Shown here piece by piece: positions 46,254 through 59,269 of a stretch of DNA of 64,000 nt. The translations under genes were made by a program, and so were the position numbers. Under the pieces are notes generated by a model that saw only the letters and a list, made by a program, of their open reading frames with translations, did no database searches and was not told where the DNA came from. This DNA is from Dryomyza anilis (Eukaryota > Arthropoda > Insecta > Diptera > Dryomyzidae), in the NCBI GenBank assembly GCA_951804985.1, contig OX638132.1, positions 20,627,529 to 20,691,528 on the forward strand, written 5' to 3'. Within the stretch, counting starts at the first letter, position 1, and every line of letters starts with the position of its first letter.

Positions 46254-48267
46254 GTAAGTGTAAAACAAATGACATGAAATTATTCGTAATTCATGCCCCT
46301 AACAGGTGTGCCAATACATTCCGAAAATTTTTATTATATGTTTTTAGCTGTGATGTACATTACCGGTTAAACATAGAAAAAATGACCACATAAATTGTAA
46401 TGACGAACAAAAATGCGATAATATTTTATACCACTGACGGAACTTGGGTATTCGAGAAAAAAAAAACTAAACTAATAAATACCACAAGATATAATATATA
46501 AGTACTGTTAGATTACAACATCAGCGACGTATTGTAATGATTAATATTACCGAACTGAACCATTTTAATTGTCTCCAAAAACAGGCCCCGATAATTTACG
46601 ATGTTTTATGATTTTCTTTAATATGATTCTTTAATTATGATTTGTTAATATATTTTTTGAACTTTCAATAGTGATTTAAATGATTGTCTAATAAAATGAC
46701 ACAGTTTTCAGGAGAGTGAAAAATTTGTAGAAATAATTAACCTTATAAGTAGCGTTATTTATTTCTCTACAACATTAAATAAAAATTGTCGTTAAATGAT
46801 ATAATTAAAAAAAGGTTCACGCTATTCGTCGTGCTATGGTAGATAGAGATTATTGCTATTCAAATGTGATCAATGTCTATGAAAAATGAGCAGATAGTTC
46901 ATATTGCACTATAGTATAGTGGAGGCAGTTCACAAAATGTTCTTGGCACAGTGATTTGTTAATTTTTTATATTTTGGTGTAACCTAAACAAAAACTAAAT
47001 TTTGTCCTATCATTTTAGGTTCACGAGGTATACGATTGTTAAAGGTCTTAATATTCGACAAACTAGCCATACTTTTTTAGGAAAAGTTTATTTAAAAAAT
47101 TGTAAACCCTTCTATCGCTATTTTAAAATCATTGTTCACTTAAATCTATAAACTAATATTTTATTTCGGAGGATGTGGATGTATTGACCCCTAAATATCT
47201 TATGTAACCTTGAAATATCCATTGAGAAAATGTGAAGTCATTCTTCGTTAACAGATTTTATTGTTTTTACATAGATTTCACATCCTTTTTCATAGAAATT
47301 CTGTCGTTTCTTTGTGAGTTAGGATGGACCGGACCGATGGATGGACATAAAGAGAAATATTATATTTTATATATATTTTTTATTTTCTTTTTATTAATAT
47401 TTGCCACTCATGTCGCACTTTTGTGACAATTTATTGTTTAATTAGATATCTACAGGTCGTGTTATTTAGCTCTCTTCTGGTAGGTTTACCGAGAAAACTG
47501 TAAAATTAATTAATGATTGTTTTATATTTACATTAGTATTTATATAATTCCCATGACCGAATCAAAATTTAATATTGCCAGTAATTATTACTAAATTATT
47601 TGGATAATTTGCTTTTTTCACACGTTTTCTCAGTGGCAATTTGTTTATTTTCTAGCTTCCGGCTAGAGCGCAATGAATCATACGAATATCTGTAGCTTTG
47701 TTTATAAAATGTATCGAAAAAGTCAACTATTTACACATGTTATCTACATTTGCTCAAATGAGAGGTGGCATTTTAGTTCTGCTGTAGTTGTGAGTTTAGC
47801 GAACATTTATTTGTAACATATGGTTGGTTAGATTATAGTAAAGTTACGAGCTCTGAAAGGATTAATTTATGAATTTAAATCATTTAAAAAAGCTAAAATA
47901 TTAGAGGTAATATATAAATAAGTAAAAAAACATAAAAAAAAAATGAAAATATAAAAAAGAATGTGTGTGTAAGTGTTTAAAAATGTTTATTTGAAAACAA
48001 AAAATTGTGAACAATGATAATAGTTTTAAGGTCAATCGAATATTAAGCCTATAATCTTTTGGATGGCATTTTAGTTTTAACAATACATTAATTACATTTT
48101 AAAATATTAATCAGTGATATTTGCTAATATATTTTAAAAACATATATAGTATATGTTTGGAAATTATTAATTTGAATTCCACAACGACGATCTTTTAGTT
48201 GACGACTTCTATAATATACAAACATTATTGTGGTTTAACGAATAAGTGTTGTTTTTGTTTATTTTAG
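46254..48267. other. Probable 5'UTR intron of the ABC transporter gene
   Basis: AT-rich. It ends at acceptor TTTATTTTAG before 48268. No gene or repeat end recognised. Confidence 0.35.
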
Positions 48268-48286
48268 GTAAACATTCCCGATCAAG

Positions 48287-51200
48287 ATGCAGTCTCTTAA
48301 AACAGCCGATTTATCCGAAAATCCCCTTGAGCGAGCAAATGTTGTATCCAGTTTATGCTTTTGGTAGGTATACAAAATGTATTTCTTATATTGACTAATC
48401 CGTTGTGTTTTTAGGTACACATTGCCTACCTTCTTTAAGGGACGTAAGAAAACGCTTGATACAAAAGATCTGTATCAAGCATTAAAAGAGCACAAATCGG
48501 GTGAGTTTGTATAAAATTTGCTACAGCGTATTTGGGTCAATGTAATTAATTTTTTTTTATTGTATATATTCATAATGAAAATTATTATGTTATTTTCTAT
48601 ATAGCACTCAACTGAATGCAGAGTTCTTTGAACATATAAAATTAATTTCAATTAATTTGAATGCATACAACTGAATCAATTGAAATTTATAGATTTGGCT
48701 TCATCAATAAAAATATTGTATTGCACTGCATATAAAAATGTACATCTCTATCAATATAATTTAAACAAGTTCTATGTTGTTCACAAAATTATCATCGTTT
48801 CAAGCGAATTGCTTTTTTTTTGTATTTTTTTATTGTCTATTCAATAAATTCAATTGTGTCTAACAGAGTTGTGGCATATAATTGCTGCGTCAGATTACAT
48901 TAATTTCTGTGATACTCATATATATTATAGCTACAGCAGATGGCAAAGTATAGTGCTCTGCGAATTTTTATTAGACAGCTGTTGACACTAAGTAACTACT
49001 ATAATTCACTGAATTAAGTTACATTTAAATTATGTTTAAAATTTATAAAATTGCAATATTAATTTTGCTGTTATCATTATTGCAGAATCTTTTTGTTGAA
49101 ATATATATATCATTAAAATAATTATAATGATAACCAGTAAGTCGTCGAAAATTGCAATATTAATATATCACACACGAAATGCATTGTTATAAAATTAATG
49201 AAAGCCATTGAACTCTTGCTGCACAAAATTGTTTTTATTGAAGATTATTTAGATTAATTGAAATCGTGCATTTGTATTGCCTTGCATACGTGGAATTTTG
49301 CTAGTATATAAATGAATGCCATAAGCTTAAATTTAATTTATAAATTAATATTATAATTTTTTTTAAAATAAAAGACTGAATGATTAGTTAAATAAATAGA
49401 TTAAACAAGTTTAAATAATTAAATTAATTAAACAATAAACTGCATAAATTATTTATTAATTAAACTATAACAGACAATTTATCAAAAGCTTATTTGATAT
49501 ACAGGATTCGAGATAATGGTGATGGGTTTTAATAAGGGCAAGAATCAGTACTGCAACATAAAAAATAGATAAAATATAGATATAAATAGTTTAATGAGTA
49601 TTAAACAAGTATACGAAAACGGAACGTAAACGTAACGCCAAATCGCATGACTCCGGCACATAAATGGAGACTATTCCGTATTTTAAAAACATTAAAATAA
49701 CTTATTAGGTGTTTAGCAGCGGATGCGTAAAGACTATTGAAAAGCAGATTTGTATGATATTTATAGTTAGTACTGAATTAATGAAAACCAGTTGGGAAGG
49801 TTAGATCACATGGGAAATTTTGAAGTAGAGATATTGTGATAGTCGATGTGATTAAGTTAGTAAGGATTATGTAAGTTATAGTCGGTCTAAGCCGACTATA
49901 TATACCCTACACATATGTGATAATATGTGCGGCGCGGTAATAAGGCGCATAGGTCACCAGGGTTTACAAATCCTGAAAACAACAGGGACGCTACAAAAGT
50001 AGAGCAACAGGGACAGCAAACGACGTCATATTTCTTGCCGCTCTTTTGACATTTCTCTTCAGTAAGGTTTGCCATTTCATGATGGAAAGATATACGAATT
50101 CGAATTTCGGTAGTAAATTTTAATAATTTCGACTCGTTGTTGGCTACAATTACAATTACCTACAATTTTGAAATCGCTGAAGGATTTTTATTTGATACCC
50201 ATATGTACAAATGGGTAGGTATACCGAATTTTGATTTTTCTTTTCGAGAACCGCACGTCAGTTCCCGAGTAAACATTATTTTCATATATTTGAGCATAAA
50301 GGCAATATATATTTGGCAAAAAAAATTCACCTTAGCTCGTATAAAGTATAATTCATCCGTAGATGTTAATTTTATGAGGTATTTGAACATGCCAATTTTT
50401 TTGTTGGTACACAGTAGATATATAAGTAATCTAAATTAGAAGTTTCATCGATCTAACTCTTCTAATTTTTCTGTAATCATGATTTCAACAGACAGAGGGA
50501 AAGACTGACAGAGAGACGGACATACGTACATCGTTAAATCGACTCAGGAGGTCATGCTGATCAAGCACATATATACTTTTCCATACCGGGGATACTTCCT
50601 TCGCGGCGTACCAAAACTGAATATACCCTTTCACTCTTAGTGTAGGGTATAAAAATAGTACTAAATTAGAATAAAATGTACTGCATTTATTTGTACTTCG
50701 CGATTATGTAATTTTCAGAGACCTACACAGAGACGTACACATACAAGGACTGGATGAATAGGCGAACTGTAACAAAAAACACTTTAAAACTATAACTCAT
50801 AAGTTTGAGACAAAAATATAAAGTTAAAAATACATATTTTTCTTCATTGTTCAATACACGATAGAACATTGTAGTACGACTTGTAATACAACGTAGATTT
50901 CGTTCGCCCATACACTATCCCAATTTTTAAAGACATTTTTTATAACATAAAATACGAATTTGTAGCTAAAGAAAATCGATAAAGTTGAATTTAAAAGAAA
51001 AATCTAAATATTCAAAAAGTTTTAAGCGTGTTTGATGGTTGCAAGGCTTCAAATCAAAAATATTTGATTTTATACAACCAACATGCAGAGATGAGTTTTG
51101 GTCGAACGTACGATATGTCGTACTACTATGTAGTACGACAATGTTTAATCGTGTATGGGAACCTTTAGATTTAACTTGAAAGAGATCTGAAAATAATATT

Positions 51201-54200
51201 TTCAATTGTCGAAAACTAATTTAATAATTAAAATAAAAAATATTACGCAACGGTGCTTAATTTGAAAAGGAAGCAAATTATAATACATTTAGCGTATTCA
51301 CAGTTCGTCGTATTTTAGTATGGTATTCGTACCATGTAGTATATATACGATTCAATAACACAGAAACGTCAATTTGTTGTCCCTTAAAAAAGTGAAATAC
51401 CACAAGTGTTGGTTTTAAAAGTAACCCTGAGACATGTTTTTTGGTGTCGTATTTTGTGAAAGGAAGAAAATTTGTAAAATTGAATTTTAAAAAGTGCACA
51501 TAAAATGCTAATATATTTGTCTTTCTTTTCAAATCGAGGAATATATATGTTCATTTCAAAAAATCCCAATTTTGTAAGAATCAGTTGCATTTATTTGACG
51601 AAATATTTGAACAAGCAGAAAAGTGATGCTCACCGTTCAATTGTCGTACTGTCGTATTTCTACACACCCAGAAAAAAATTCCCTCAAATCCCATTAAAAT
51701 TGGTCAATAGGACAATTATTGATTTAAAAGTATACAAAAAATAAAAATGTTCATATAAACTCAATGGCAATGTCATGGTATTTTCTAGTATTTAATGGTC
51801 TTTTCCGATTAAAATAATAATTTATTCTATTGAATATTTTTAATAGTAAAAAACTATTATTTATATAGTATTTTTTTCTGGGTGCAATGTCGTAACAATA
51901 CGTATAACTGTGAATACGCTAATTCATTTGTAATATGTTAAAATAGTAACTCTTGTAATGGATATTAAATACAACAAACTTGAATTTAAATTTAAATACA
52001 CTAAGAAAAATACTACCTTAACAGTTTTTTTTTTATATTAATAATAGTCAATAGGATAAATTATTATTTCAATCGGTAAATACCATTACTTACTACAACC
52101 ATAAAATTTCCATTAAGTTTACATGAAAATATTTATTTTTGTTATTAAATCATACTCTGAAATCAAATTGATCAATTTGAATTTGAATTATTGTTATAGA
52201 AATGCTGGGAGACAAAATGTGCGAAGCATGGGAAAAGGAACTAGAACGTAAGGCGCATACGAAAAAAGAGCCAAGTCTCTTGAAGGCCACAATGCGCGTT
52301 TTTGGCTGTCGATTTGCATTACTGGGACTAGTGCTCTTTATGCTGGAACTTGGCTTGAGGTATTTACAGAAATCTTAATTAAACTTCCTCCAAAAATAAA
52401 CTTTGTCATTTGCAGATCACTACAACCGCTGTTTCTAGTCGGACTCATCTCGTACTTCTCCAATAAAAACGAAGACATTAATATGGCGTATTTTTATGCG
52501 GCAGGTGTAATACTCTGTTGTATGTTAAATGTTGCAATTATCCATCCGTACATGTTGGGCACTATGCATGTGGGCATGAAAATACGCGTCGCCATGTGTA
52601 GCATGATCTACCGCAAAGCGCTGCGATTGAGTCAGAATGCATTAGGAGATACCACTGCTGGTCAGGTGGTTAATCTTATATCCAACGACGTTGGTCGTCT
52701 CGATTTGGCAACGATTTTTGTGCATTACTTGTGGATTGGACCAGTTGAAACTATGTTTATAACATACTTAATGTATCGTGAGGTGAATAGAACCAATCTT
52801 TTTAATTTTATTATTATTTATTAAGAAATTATTTTCTGTTAAGATTGGTTATGCGGCTGTGTTTGGCGTCGCCTTTATGTTGCTCTTTATTCCGTTGCAA
52901 GGTTGGTTGGGCAAGAAAACCTCAGTGTTGCGACTGCGCACTGCACTTCGAACCGACGAACGTGTGCGCATGATGAACGAGATCATCTCGGGCATACAAG
53001 TTATAAAAATGTACGCCTGGGAAATACCATTCGGCACGATGGTGGCCAATGCGCGCAAAAAGGAAATTGACAGCATACGACATGTTTCGTATATACGCGG
53101 TATACTGCTCTCCTTCATAATGTTCCTGACACGCGTCTCTATTTTCCTCAGTTTGGTGGGTTATGTGTTGCTCTCGCAACTGCTCACGCCCGAGAAGGCA
53201 TTTGTTATAACCGCCTACTACAATATTCTGCGCACCACTATGACGGTGTTCTTTCCACAAGGTGTTTTAGTTTAGCTTTAGCTAATAACGATCGGTTAAT
53301 AACTATGTTCCCAATTTTAAAGGTATTTCACAGCTGGCCGAAACTTTAGTTTCGATTAAAAGAATAAAAAAGTACATGATGAGCGAGGAGACGAAAGTGC
53401 GCGATAAATCTCAAGACATTGCAGATGCCAACTATGCAGGCAGCAATCAGTCAACAGTGGTCAAAGTCACTGACGAAAAGTTGCTGGAATCGAATGCTAT
53501 CCCCGAAGAGGAGCAGAGGCTTTTAGGCGCTGAGGCTAGCAATGCCACATTATCCGAGGCAGGCATTATAATAAGTCAGCTCAAGGCTAAATGGGATCCC
53601 ACTGCCGCAGAATATACACTGTACGATGTCAATTTGCGTGTGCAACCTGGCACCTTGGTGGCAATCATCGGACCAGTGGGTGCGGGCAAGTCAAGGTAGA
53701 GATTTCTATAAATATTAAAATGATTTTAATTCTACCAATGTCATTGCATAAAATATGCTATTTTTATTCATTTGCAGTCTGATACAATGTATTTTGGGAG
53801 AATTGCGTCCTGAATCTGGTGAAATTACGGTCAACGGCAACTTTTCCTATGCCTCGCAGGAGCCTTGGCTCTTTACGGGCACTGTGCGTCAGAATATACT
53901 TTTTGGACAACCAATGAACCGGCGACGTTATCATACAATAGTCAAGAAGTGCGCGCTTGAACGTGACTTTGAGTTGCTGCCGTATGGCGACAAAACAATT
54001 GTCGGCGAACGTGGCGCCTCCTTGTCTGGTGGACAAAAGGCGCGCATCAGCTTGGCGCGTGCCGTTTACCGCCAAACATCTATTTATCTGCTCGATGATC
54101 CATTGAGTGCGGTCGATACACATGTTGGTCGCCATCTCTTCGATCAGTGTATGCGTGGCTTTCTTCGCGATAATATTGTGATACTGGTGACCCATCAGTT

Positions 54201-57200
54201 GCAGTTCCTGCAACAGGCCGACCAGATAATAATCATGGACAAGGGACGAGTGAGTGCGGTCGGCACATACGAATCGTTGCGTGAGAGCGGTTTAAATTTT
54301 GCACAGCTCCTGTCAGATCCCGCCGACAAGGAGGACAGTATGGACGAAAAAATGCGTTCGCGGTCAAGCAGTCGGCTGGCGCAGCGACAGAATAGTGAGA
54401 TTTCTATTAATTCAACAGCGGATTCACACTTAGATGATGCTGCGCATGTGGCACAGCAGGAGACGCAAGTGGATGGAAAGATCGACTGGGCGTTGTATAA
54501 GAAATACTTCCAGGCGGGCGGTGGCTTTGCCATGTTCACCACGATGATGATGTTTTGTATAATATCACAGGGCCTGGCCTCTGGTGGCGACTACTTTTTG
54601 TCATATTGGTGAGTATGTCTATCTGTTTGTTATGATTTTTTAAAGACTGACTGTGTTTAAAAATTTCTGTAGGGTCACCAAAAAAAGTTTGCAGGAAACA
54701 GAAGAACAAGAAGGCAGCAACAGCTTAAATGAATTACTGCAAGAATGGAACATCGACATTAGTGCTGAAATGTTAGACATATACATATTCACAGCGATCA
54801 CTGTGACAACCATTGTGATTACGTTGGCGCGTAGTTTTCTCTTCTTCAATGTTGCCATGAAGGCGTCAATTAATCTGCATAATGCCATGTTTCGCGGCAT
54901 CACCCGCGCTTCTATGTATTTCTTTAACACCAATCCATCGGGACGTATTCTGAATCGCTTTTCCAAAGACATGGGTCAGGTGGACGAGATACTGCCCGCA
55001 GTTATGATGGATGTCATACAAATATTTCTTGCACTTCTTGGCATTGTGATTGTGATTGCGGTGGTCAATCCGTTGTTTCTTTTGCCCACATTTATATTGG
55101 CTTTAATATTCTATCAGCTGCGTACATTTTATTTGAAGACCTCGCGAAACATCAAACGATTGGAAGCTATAAGTAAGTAATCAAGCAATAGTATTTACCA
55201 ATTATAATCCAACTTATCCAAACCAAACAATTCTAATAATATCTATAATCAAGAGAGTAGGTTAATATATGATGAACTCATTTTAATAAAACCGCTCACG
55301 GGGCATCGGCATTCCATGTCATACGGGCCTCTTAGGGTTTGAAATTCTTGCGACTGCACTTTATTGAGTTCCACGATACGGTAAATGTCATTGTGTTGAA
55401 CAAATGTTGTGAAAAATAGAATTTTGTTGCTACTACATTCAAAAGTGGGATTTGGTTCCACTTTGGAACATGTCTAATATTTTCATACATTAAATAACCC
55501 TACGTATTCCCTAGCAACTCACACAGTTTGAACAATATTGATGACATTTTAGAACTAGGTGGCCGTTTCGATCCCATTTACATATCGTCGTTGTAGAACG
55601 AAAAGTCACCAAATACATTTTTATGAAAAACTTAAATTCCGAGTTTGTTGATTAATATTATAAAAAAGTAATTGATGCATTTTTAAAGTTGAAATATCAA
55701 TTGATAGATTTACATTTTCTTATCATGTCGTAAAAAAAATAGAGATCATAGATCAAAAATTGACAGATATATAAAGATTTTTGTAAATGAATATTTAACA
55801 TTTTGAAAATGTATTTGGGGACTTCGGTTTACAACGACGATATATAAAATCTGCCTAAAAAAATATAGTTTAAAATTAAAACAAATACAATTATTCTCTG
55901 TACACAGCTCGTTCTCCGATTTATTCGCATATGGCCGCTTCGCTAACCGGTCTATCTACCATACGTGCCTATGGAGCTCAACGCGTATTGATCTCCGAAT
56001 TTGACAACCATCAAGATCTGCACAGCTCTGCCTTTTACTTGTTTATTTGCACATCGCGTGCCTTTGGCTATTGGTTGGATGGTTTTTGCGTGATCTACAT
56101 TGCCATCATTACATTGAGTTTCTTCATGTTTGAGCCTGCGAATGGTGGCGATGTTGGCTTGGCTATCACGCAAGCCATGGGCATGACTGGCATGGTGCAA
56201 TGGGGCATGCGTCAGTCGGCAGAGCTGGAAAACACAATGACTGCTGTGGAACGTGTTGTCGAATATGATGACATCGAACCGGAAGGCGAGCTGGAGTCTA
56301 AAGCCGATAAGAAACCACCGCCGGCATGGCCAGAAGAGGGACAAATTGTGTTCGATGAATTAAGTTTGCGTTATTTACCGGATCCCAAATCGGAGTATGT
56401 CTTGAAATCGCTGAATTTCATAATAAAATCCTGTGAAAAAGTGGGCATCGTTGGACGTACTGGTGCTGGCAAGTCTTCGCTGATAAACGCACTCTTTCGT
56501 TTGTCCTTCAACGACGGCTCTGTGATAATCGATAGTCGCGATACCAAGGATTTGGGGCTGCACGATCTGCGTAGCAAAATCTCTATTATACCGCAGGAAC
56601 CGGTGCTATTTTCAGGTACAATGCGTTACAATTTGGATCCATTCGATGAGTATACGGATGCCAAACTATGGGAGTCTTTGGATGAGGTTGGTTGTTTTGC
56701 TTTACAGCAGGCGCATGTTGTATCTTTAAAATATTTTCTTATGTAGGTCAAGCTGAAAAGCGTTATTGCTGAACTGCCAAACGGTTTGCAGACAAAAATC
56801 TCCGAAGGTGGCAGCAACTTTAGCGTTGGCCAGCGACAATTGGTCTGTTTGGCGCGTGCTATACTGCGTGAAAATAAAATACTTGTCATGGACGAGGCCA
56901 CGGCAAATGTTGACCCACAAACGGATGCGCTAATTCAAGCGACTATTCGCACTAAATTCAAGAACTGCACCGTGCTCACAATCGCACATCGTTTGCATAC
57001 GGTCATGGATTCGGATAAGGTGTTGGTAATGGATGCGGGCCAAGTGGTCGAATTCGGTTCACCCTACGAACTGTTGACTGAATCTCCAACGAAAATATTC
57101 CATGACATGGTGAAGCAGACGGGCAAGGCAACATTTGAGAATTTACTTAAAACGGCGCAGAAGGTTTGTAGAAAAATACAACGTGCGTCTGTTGAATGTA

Positions 57201-57263
57201 TTCAAACCATTTGCTATTTCTTTTTAGGCACACGAGGCAAATTCGAAGCCAAAGAATGAGTGA
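48287..57263 (+). CDS. ABCC-family (MRP4-like) ABC exporter, complete 11-exon coding region
   Basis: Coding exons 48287-48363, 48415-48500, 52200-52359, 52416-52782, 52844-53261, 53323-53695, 53778-54608, 54673-55172, 55908-56686, 56747-57163 and 57228-57263 all have GT..AG borders, remain in frame and total 1347 residues; human ABCC4 is 1325. Layout is lasso motif ([21 protein letters not shown]), TMD1, NBD1, TMD2, NBD2, without the extra TMD0 of long MRPs. NBD1: Walker A GPVGAGKS (486-493), LSGGQ (576-580), Walker B with Asp601 where Glu is catalytic. NBD2: GRTGAGKS (1120-1127), FSVGQ (1222-1226), Walker B with Glu1247. ABCC4-type pumps export organic anions, conjugates and cyclic nucleotides at the plasma membrane; the substrate here is unknown. 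The end comes from splicing AAG|GCA to exon 11, with TGA at 57261-57263. The last two exons are duplicated downstream. Confidence 0.93.
49797..50653 (-). repeat. Dispersed repeat, inverted near-full copy with an insertion
   Basis: Read on the minus strand it matches 22628-23332 from TATACCCTACACTAAGAGTG to TGATCTAACCTTCCCAACTG, including the conserved 9-bp stem at 49877-49900. The match is broken at 49981-50145 by another repeat. Confidence 0.65.
49981..50145 (+). repeat. CAACAGGGACGCTA repeat, single-arm copy
   Basis: Runs from AACAGGGACGCTACAAAAGT through GGTTTGCCATTTCATGATGG to TTTCGACTCGTTGTTGGCT. The reverse complement occurs inside the foldback at 58253-58466 (and its duplicate at 62120-62333). 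It interrupts an older dispersed repeat, so it inserted later. Confidence 0.6.
53323..54608 (+). CDS. ABC transporter exons 6-7: NBD1 and regulatory linker
   Basis: Exon 6 (53323-53695) ends within the Walker A loop, the split Ser codon AG|T being completed by exon 7 (53778-54608). Exon 7 holds the signature LSGGQ, Walker B LLDDP, D-loop SAVD, the switch histidine (LVTHQ), and a Ser/Arg-rich linker ([16 protein letters not shown]) that probably carries phosphorylation sites, then the first helix of TMD2. The Asp in place of the catalytic Glu after Walker B is normal for ABCC NBD1. Confidence 0.92.
55583..55842. mobile_element. 260-bp MITE family A, copy 3, inside ABC transporter intron 8
   Basis: TATCGTCGTTGTAGAACGAA starts the element and ACAACGACGATATA ends it; the interior matches copies at 17308 and 35639. 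It lies in the 735-bp intron 8 (55173-55907), on the exon 9 side, and leaves both splice sites intact. Confidence 0.7.
56747..57263 (+). CDS. ABC transporter exons 10-11: second half of NBD2 and C-terminus
   Basis: Exon 10 (417 bp, exactly 139 codons, phase 0 at both ends) carries the signature FSVGQ, Walker B ILVMDE and the switch His (IAHRL). Exon 11 adds eleven residues ending PKNE. The uninterrupted frame through the donor gives a false C-terminus (VCRKIQ...); splicing at AAG|GTTTGT to TTTTTAG|GCA is preferred because both sites are good and the frame continues. These exons lie wholly within the downstream tandem duplication. Confidence 0.92.
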
Positions 57264-57812
57264 ATGTATTTGCCAAGACACAAAAATATTATAATAACAT
57301 GTAACCAAAGTACAATAAGCATAGAAGTTGGTCTGTTTCTCACGGAACACTAAATTATTACCTAACAACCAACAATTTAATTACCTACTTAATATTTTCA
57401 GTTAGCCTTATTTAAGCATAAAATACTAAAATAGCAACCATTATTGTTTTTTATGAACAGTTTATATACATATATAGCATTAACTATGGAATAAGATAAT
57501 CAAACTGCAAATGTGCCTTTGAAATTGCGGAATATTAATAACGTCCTTTAATGTACATAATTTAAAAATTAAACAAATTTTCATATTAGACACAAAACAT
57601 ATTCATTTTCAGTGTACCATTTCTCAGTGTAGTGATTTTTCAAGTACAAGAAGTGATTTTTCTAGTACATTTTTGTTTTTTTTTCCCTTTTATAATATCA
57701 TTGTTTAAACTATATATATATATTTTATATATTACGTATAATTAAATGCAATACACAAAAAGAAATGAGTCACAACTATTTTTATAATATGTGTGTTATA
57801 CAAAAAAGATCG

Positions 57813-57818
57813 AATAAA
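57813..57818 (+). other. ABC transporter polyadenylation signal AATAAA
   Basis: AATAAA within GATCGAATAAAAC, about 550 bp past the stop, is a plausible 3' end. Its duplicate is at 61680-61685. Confidence 0.45.
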
Positions 57819-58252
57819 ACTTTATACAAGTAATAAATGTCTTCACAGTTTTGCTACTTTGGATGTGTATTGTTTATATTGATGTGAGGAACGTGATTTT
57901 TGTATTTAAATTTGTGGTCATCTGGGACCATTTTGCTTATTTACTAAAAAAAAAGAGATTTTTGAGATAATGTGCAGAATTGTCCGATATATCATGTTGT
58001 GTGAAAATTCGTATTTATAACATGTATACTCTCCGCTAAAGAAGAGAATATACCGTTATCTCAATTCTTATGTTCCATACATTTCTTATGCAAGGTGAGA
58101 ATTGAAAACGCGTTTTCTGCAAAATCGATTTTTTTTTAAGTTATGACACTCTTGTAATAAATGAGCGAAAGGCTCATCATCGAGAAATAGGAAAATGTTC
58201 TTGTAAAGGGTTTTTCAATAAGAGCGCTACAAAAGTTTTTTCAAGGGTTTTT

Positions 58253-58466
58253 CAACAGGGACGCTATAAGGTTTGCCATTTCATGATGGAAAGATATACG
58301 AGCCAACCACGAGTCGAAATTATTAAAATTTACTACAGAAATTCGAATTCGTTTATCTTTCCATCATGAAATGGCAAACCTTACTGAAGAGAAATGTCAA
58401 AAGAGCGGCAAGAAATATGGCGTCGTTTGCTGTCCCTGTCGCTCTACTTTTGTAGCGTCCCTGTTG
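58253..58466. mobile_element. Foldback element with CAACAGGGACGCTA ends
   Basis: The left arm CAACAGGGACGCTA (58253-58266) plus GGTTTGCCATTTCATGATGG is inverted on the right as CCATCATGAAATGGCAAACC (58361-58380) and TAGCGTCCCTGTTG (58453-58466). The right arm has about 70 bp absent from the left, so the arms are asymmetric. A related single-arm copy is at 49981-50145; an exact duplicate lies at 62120-62333. Confidence 0.65.
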
Positions 58467-58571
58467 AGTCGCCATTGAGTCGTTTTCGAGAAAATCGATA
58501 ATTTTTCCCATAACACGAAAACTATTATAAATAATAGTAAATTTTCACATCTTTACGTACAATAGATCAAA

Positions 58572-59177
58572 TGAAGCGTTGGGTGCAAAAAGGGCGTTTG
58601 TGTGAAAAAATAAGTTTTGAGATATTTGCATTTAAAGTTTTTGAATGTCCGTATCTCAAAAAGGAATAAACCGATTATATAGATTCAAATTTTTATTAAA
58701 ATTTGAACTATAAGCTTTATTATGCACTTTTCAAATTTGTTTAAGAGCTCCTATGAATATATAAAATAATTAATTAAAATAAATGATTTATACGCCCTTA
58801 TTGCATAAAATGAGTAATAAAATGTGGGCGTATTGGGTTTTATAGCCACAATCATTACATAAATGAAAAAATAAATATTATTGTGCATTATCTAGATATA
58901 CTTATTGATATGAATGGATATAGATTTAAATTACGGTCAAAATGGCTCAAACTAAATTGACTCTGTTGAAAACTGACTCTGTAAAAAAATTCAAAATATG
59001 AAAAAAATAATATTTTTTGTATGGAGATAACGCCCTTATTGCACAAAACGACAAAATCTTCATGTAATCGATCTGCGATTTCACAGAATGGTAAAAGGCA
59101 CTGCTGGTAGCATTCGGTGTGAATATTGCAATAAGGGCGTTATGATGCCTAACGCCCTTATTGCACCCAACGCTTCA
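58572..59177. mobile_element. Element with TGAAGCGTTGGGTGCAA ends and repeated ACGCCCTTATTGCA
   Basis: TGAAGCGTTGGGTGCAA at the left is inverted exactly at the right (TTGCACCCAACGCTTCA). ACGCCCTTATTGCA recurs internally at about 58791, 59030 and 59152 and inverted at 59127, partly as extension of the terminal repeats. No transposase frame. Duplicated at 62439-63044. Confidence 0.6.
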
Positions 59178-59269
59178 AATGTTTTTAGGTTTTTATGAAA
59201 AATATTTTTTTTGTGCTCCATATCCAATAATATCCTTTAACAACGCTGGAGGTGGTGATGAGGAATCCA

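Larger units (their letters stand above)
48501..52199 (+). other. Intron 2 of the ABC transporter, 3.7 kb, repeat-bearing
   Basis: Bounded by donor GTGAGT and acceptor TTGTTATAG. It is the largest transporter intron and carries an inverted dispersed repeat (49797-50653) with a second repeat inserted in it. The rest is AT-rich, with nothing recognised. Confidence 0.85.

Noticed and set aside
56747..57259. Transporter C-terminus read straight through to 57259
   Set aside because: The frame past 57163 crosses a good donor and a good acceptor at 57227; the spliced end has better composition and exact phase.
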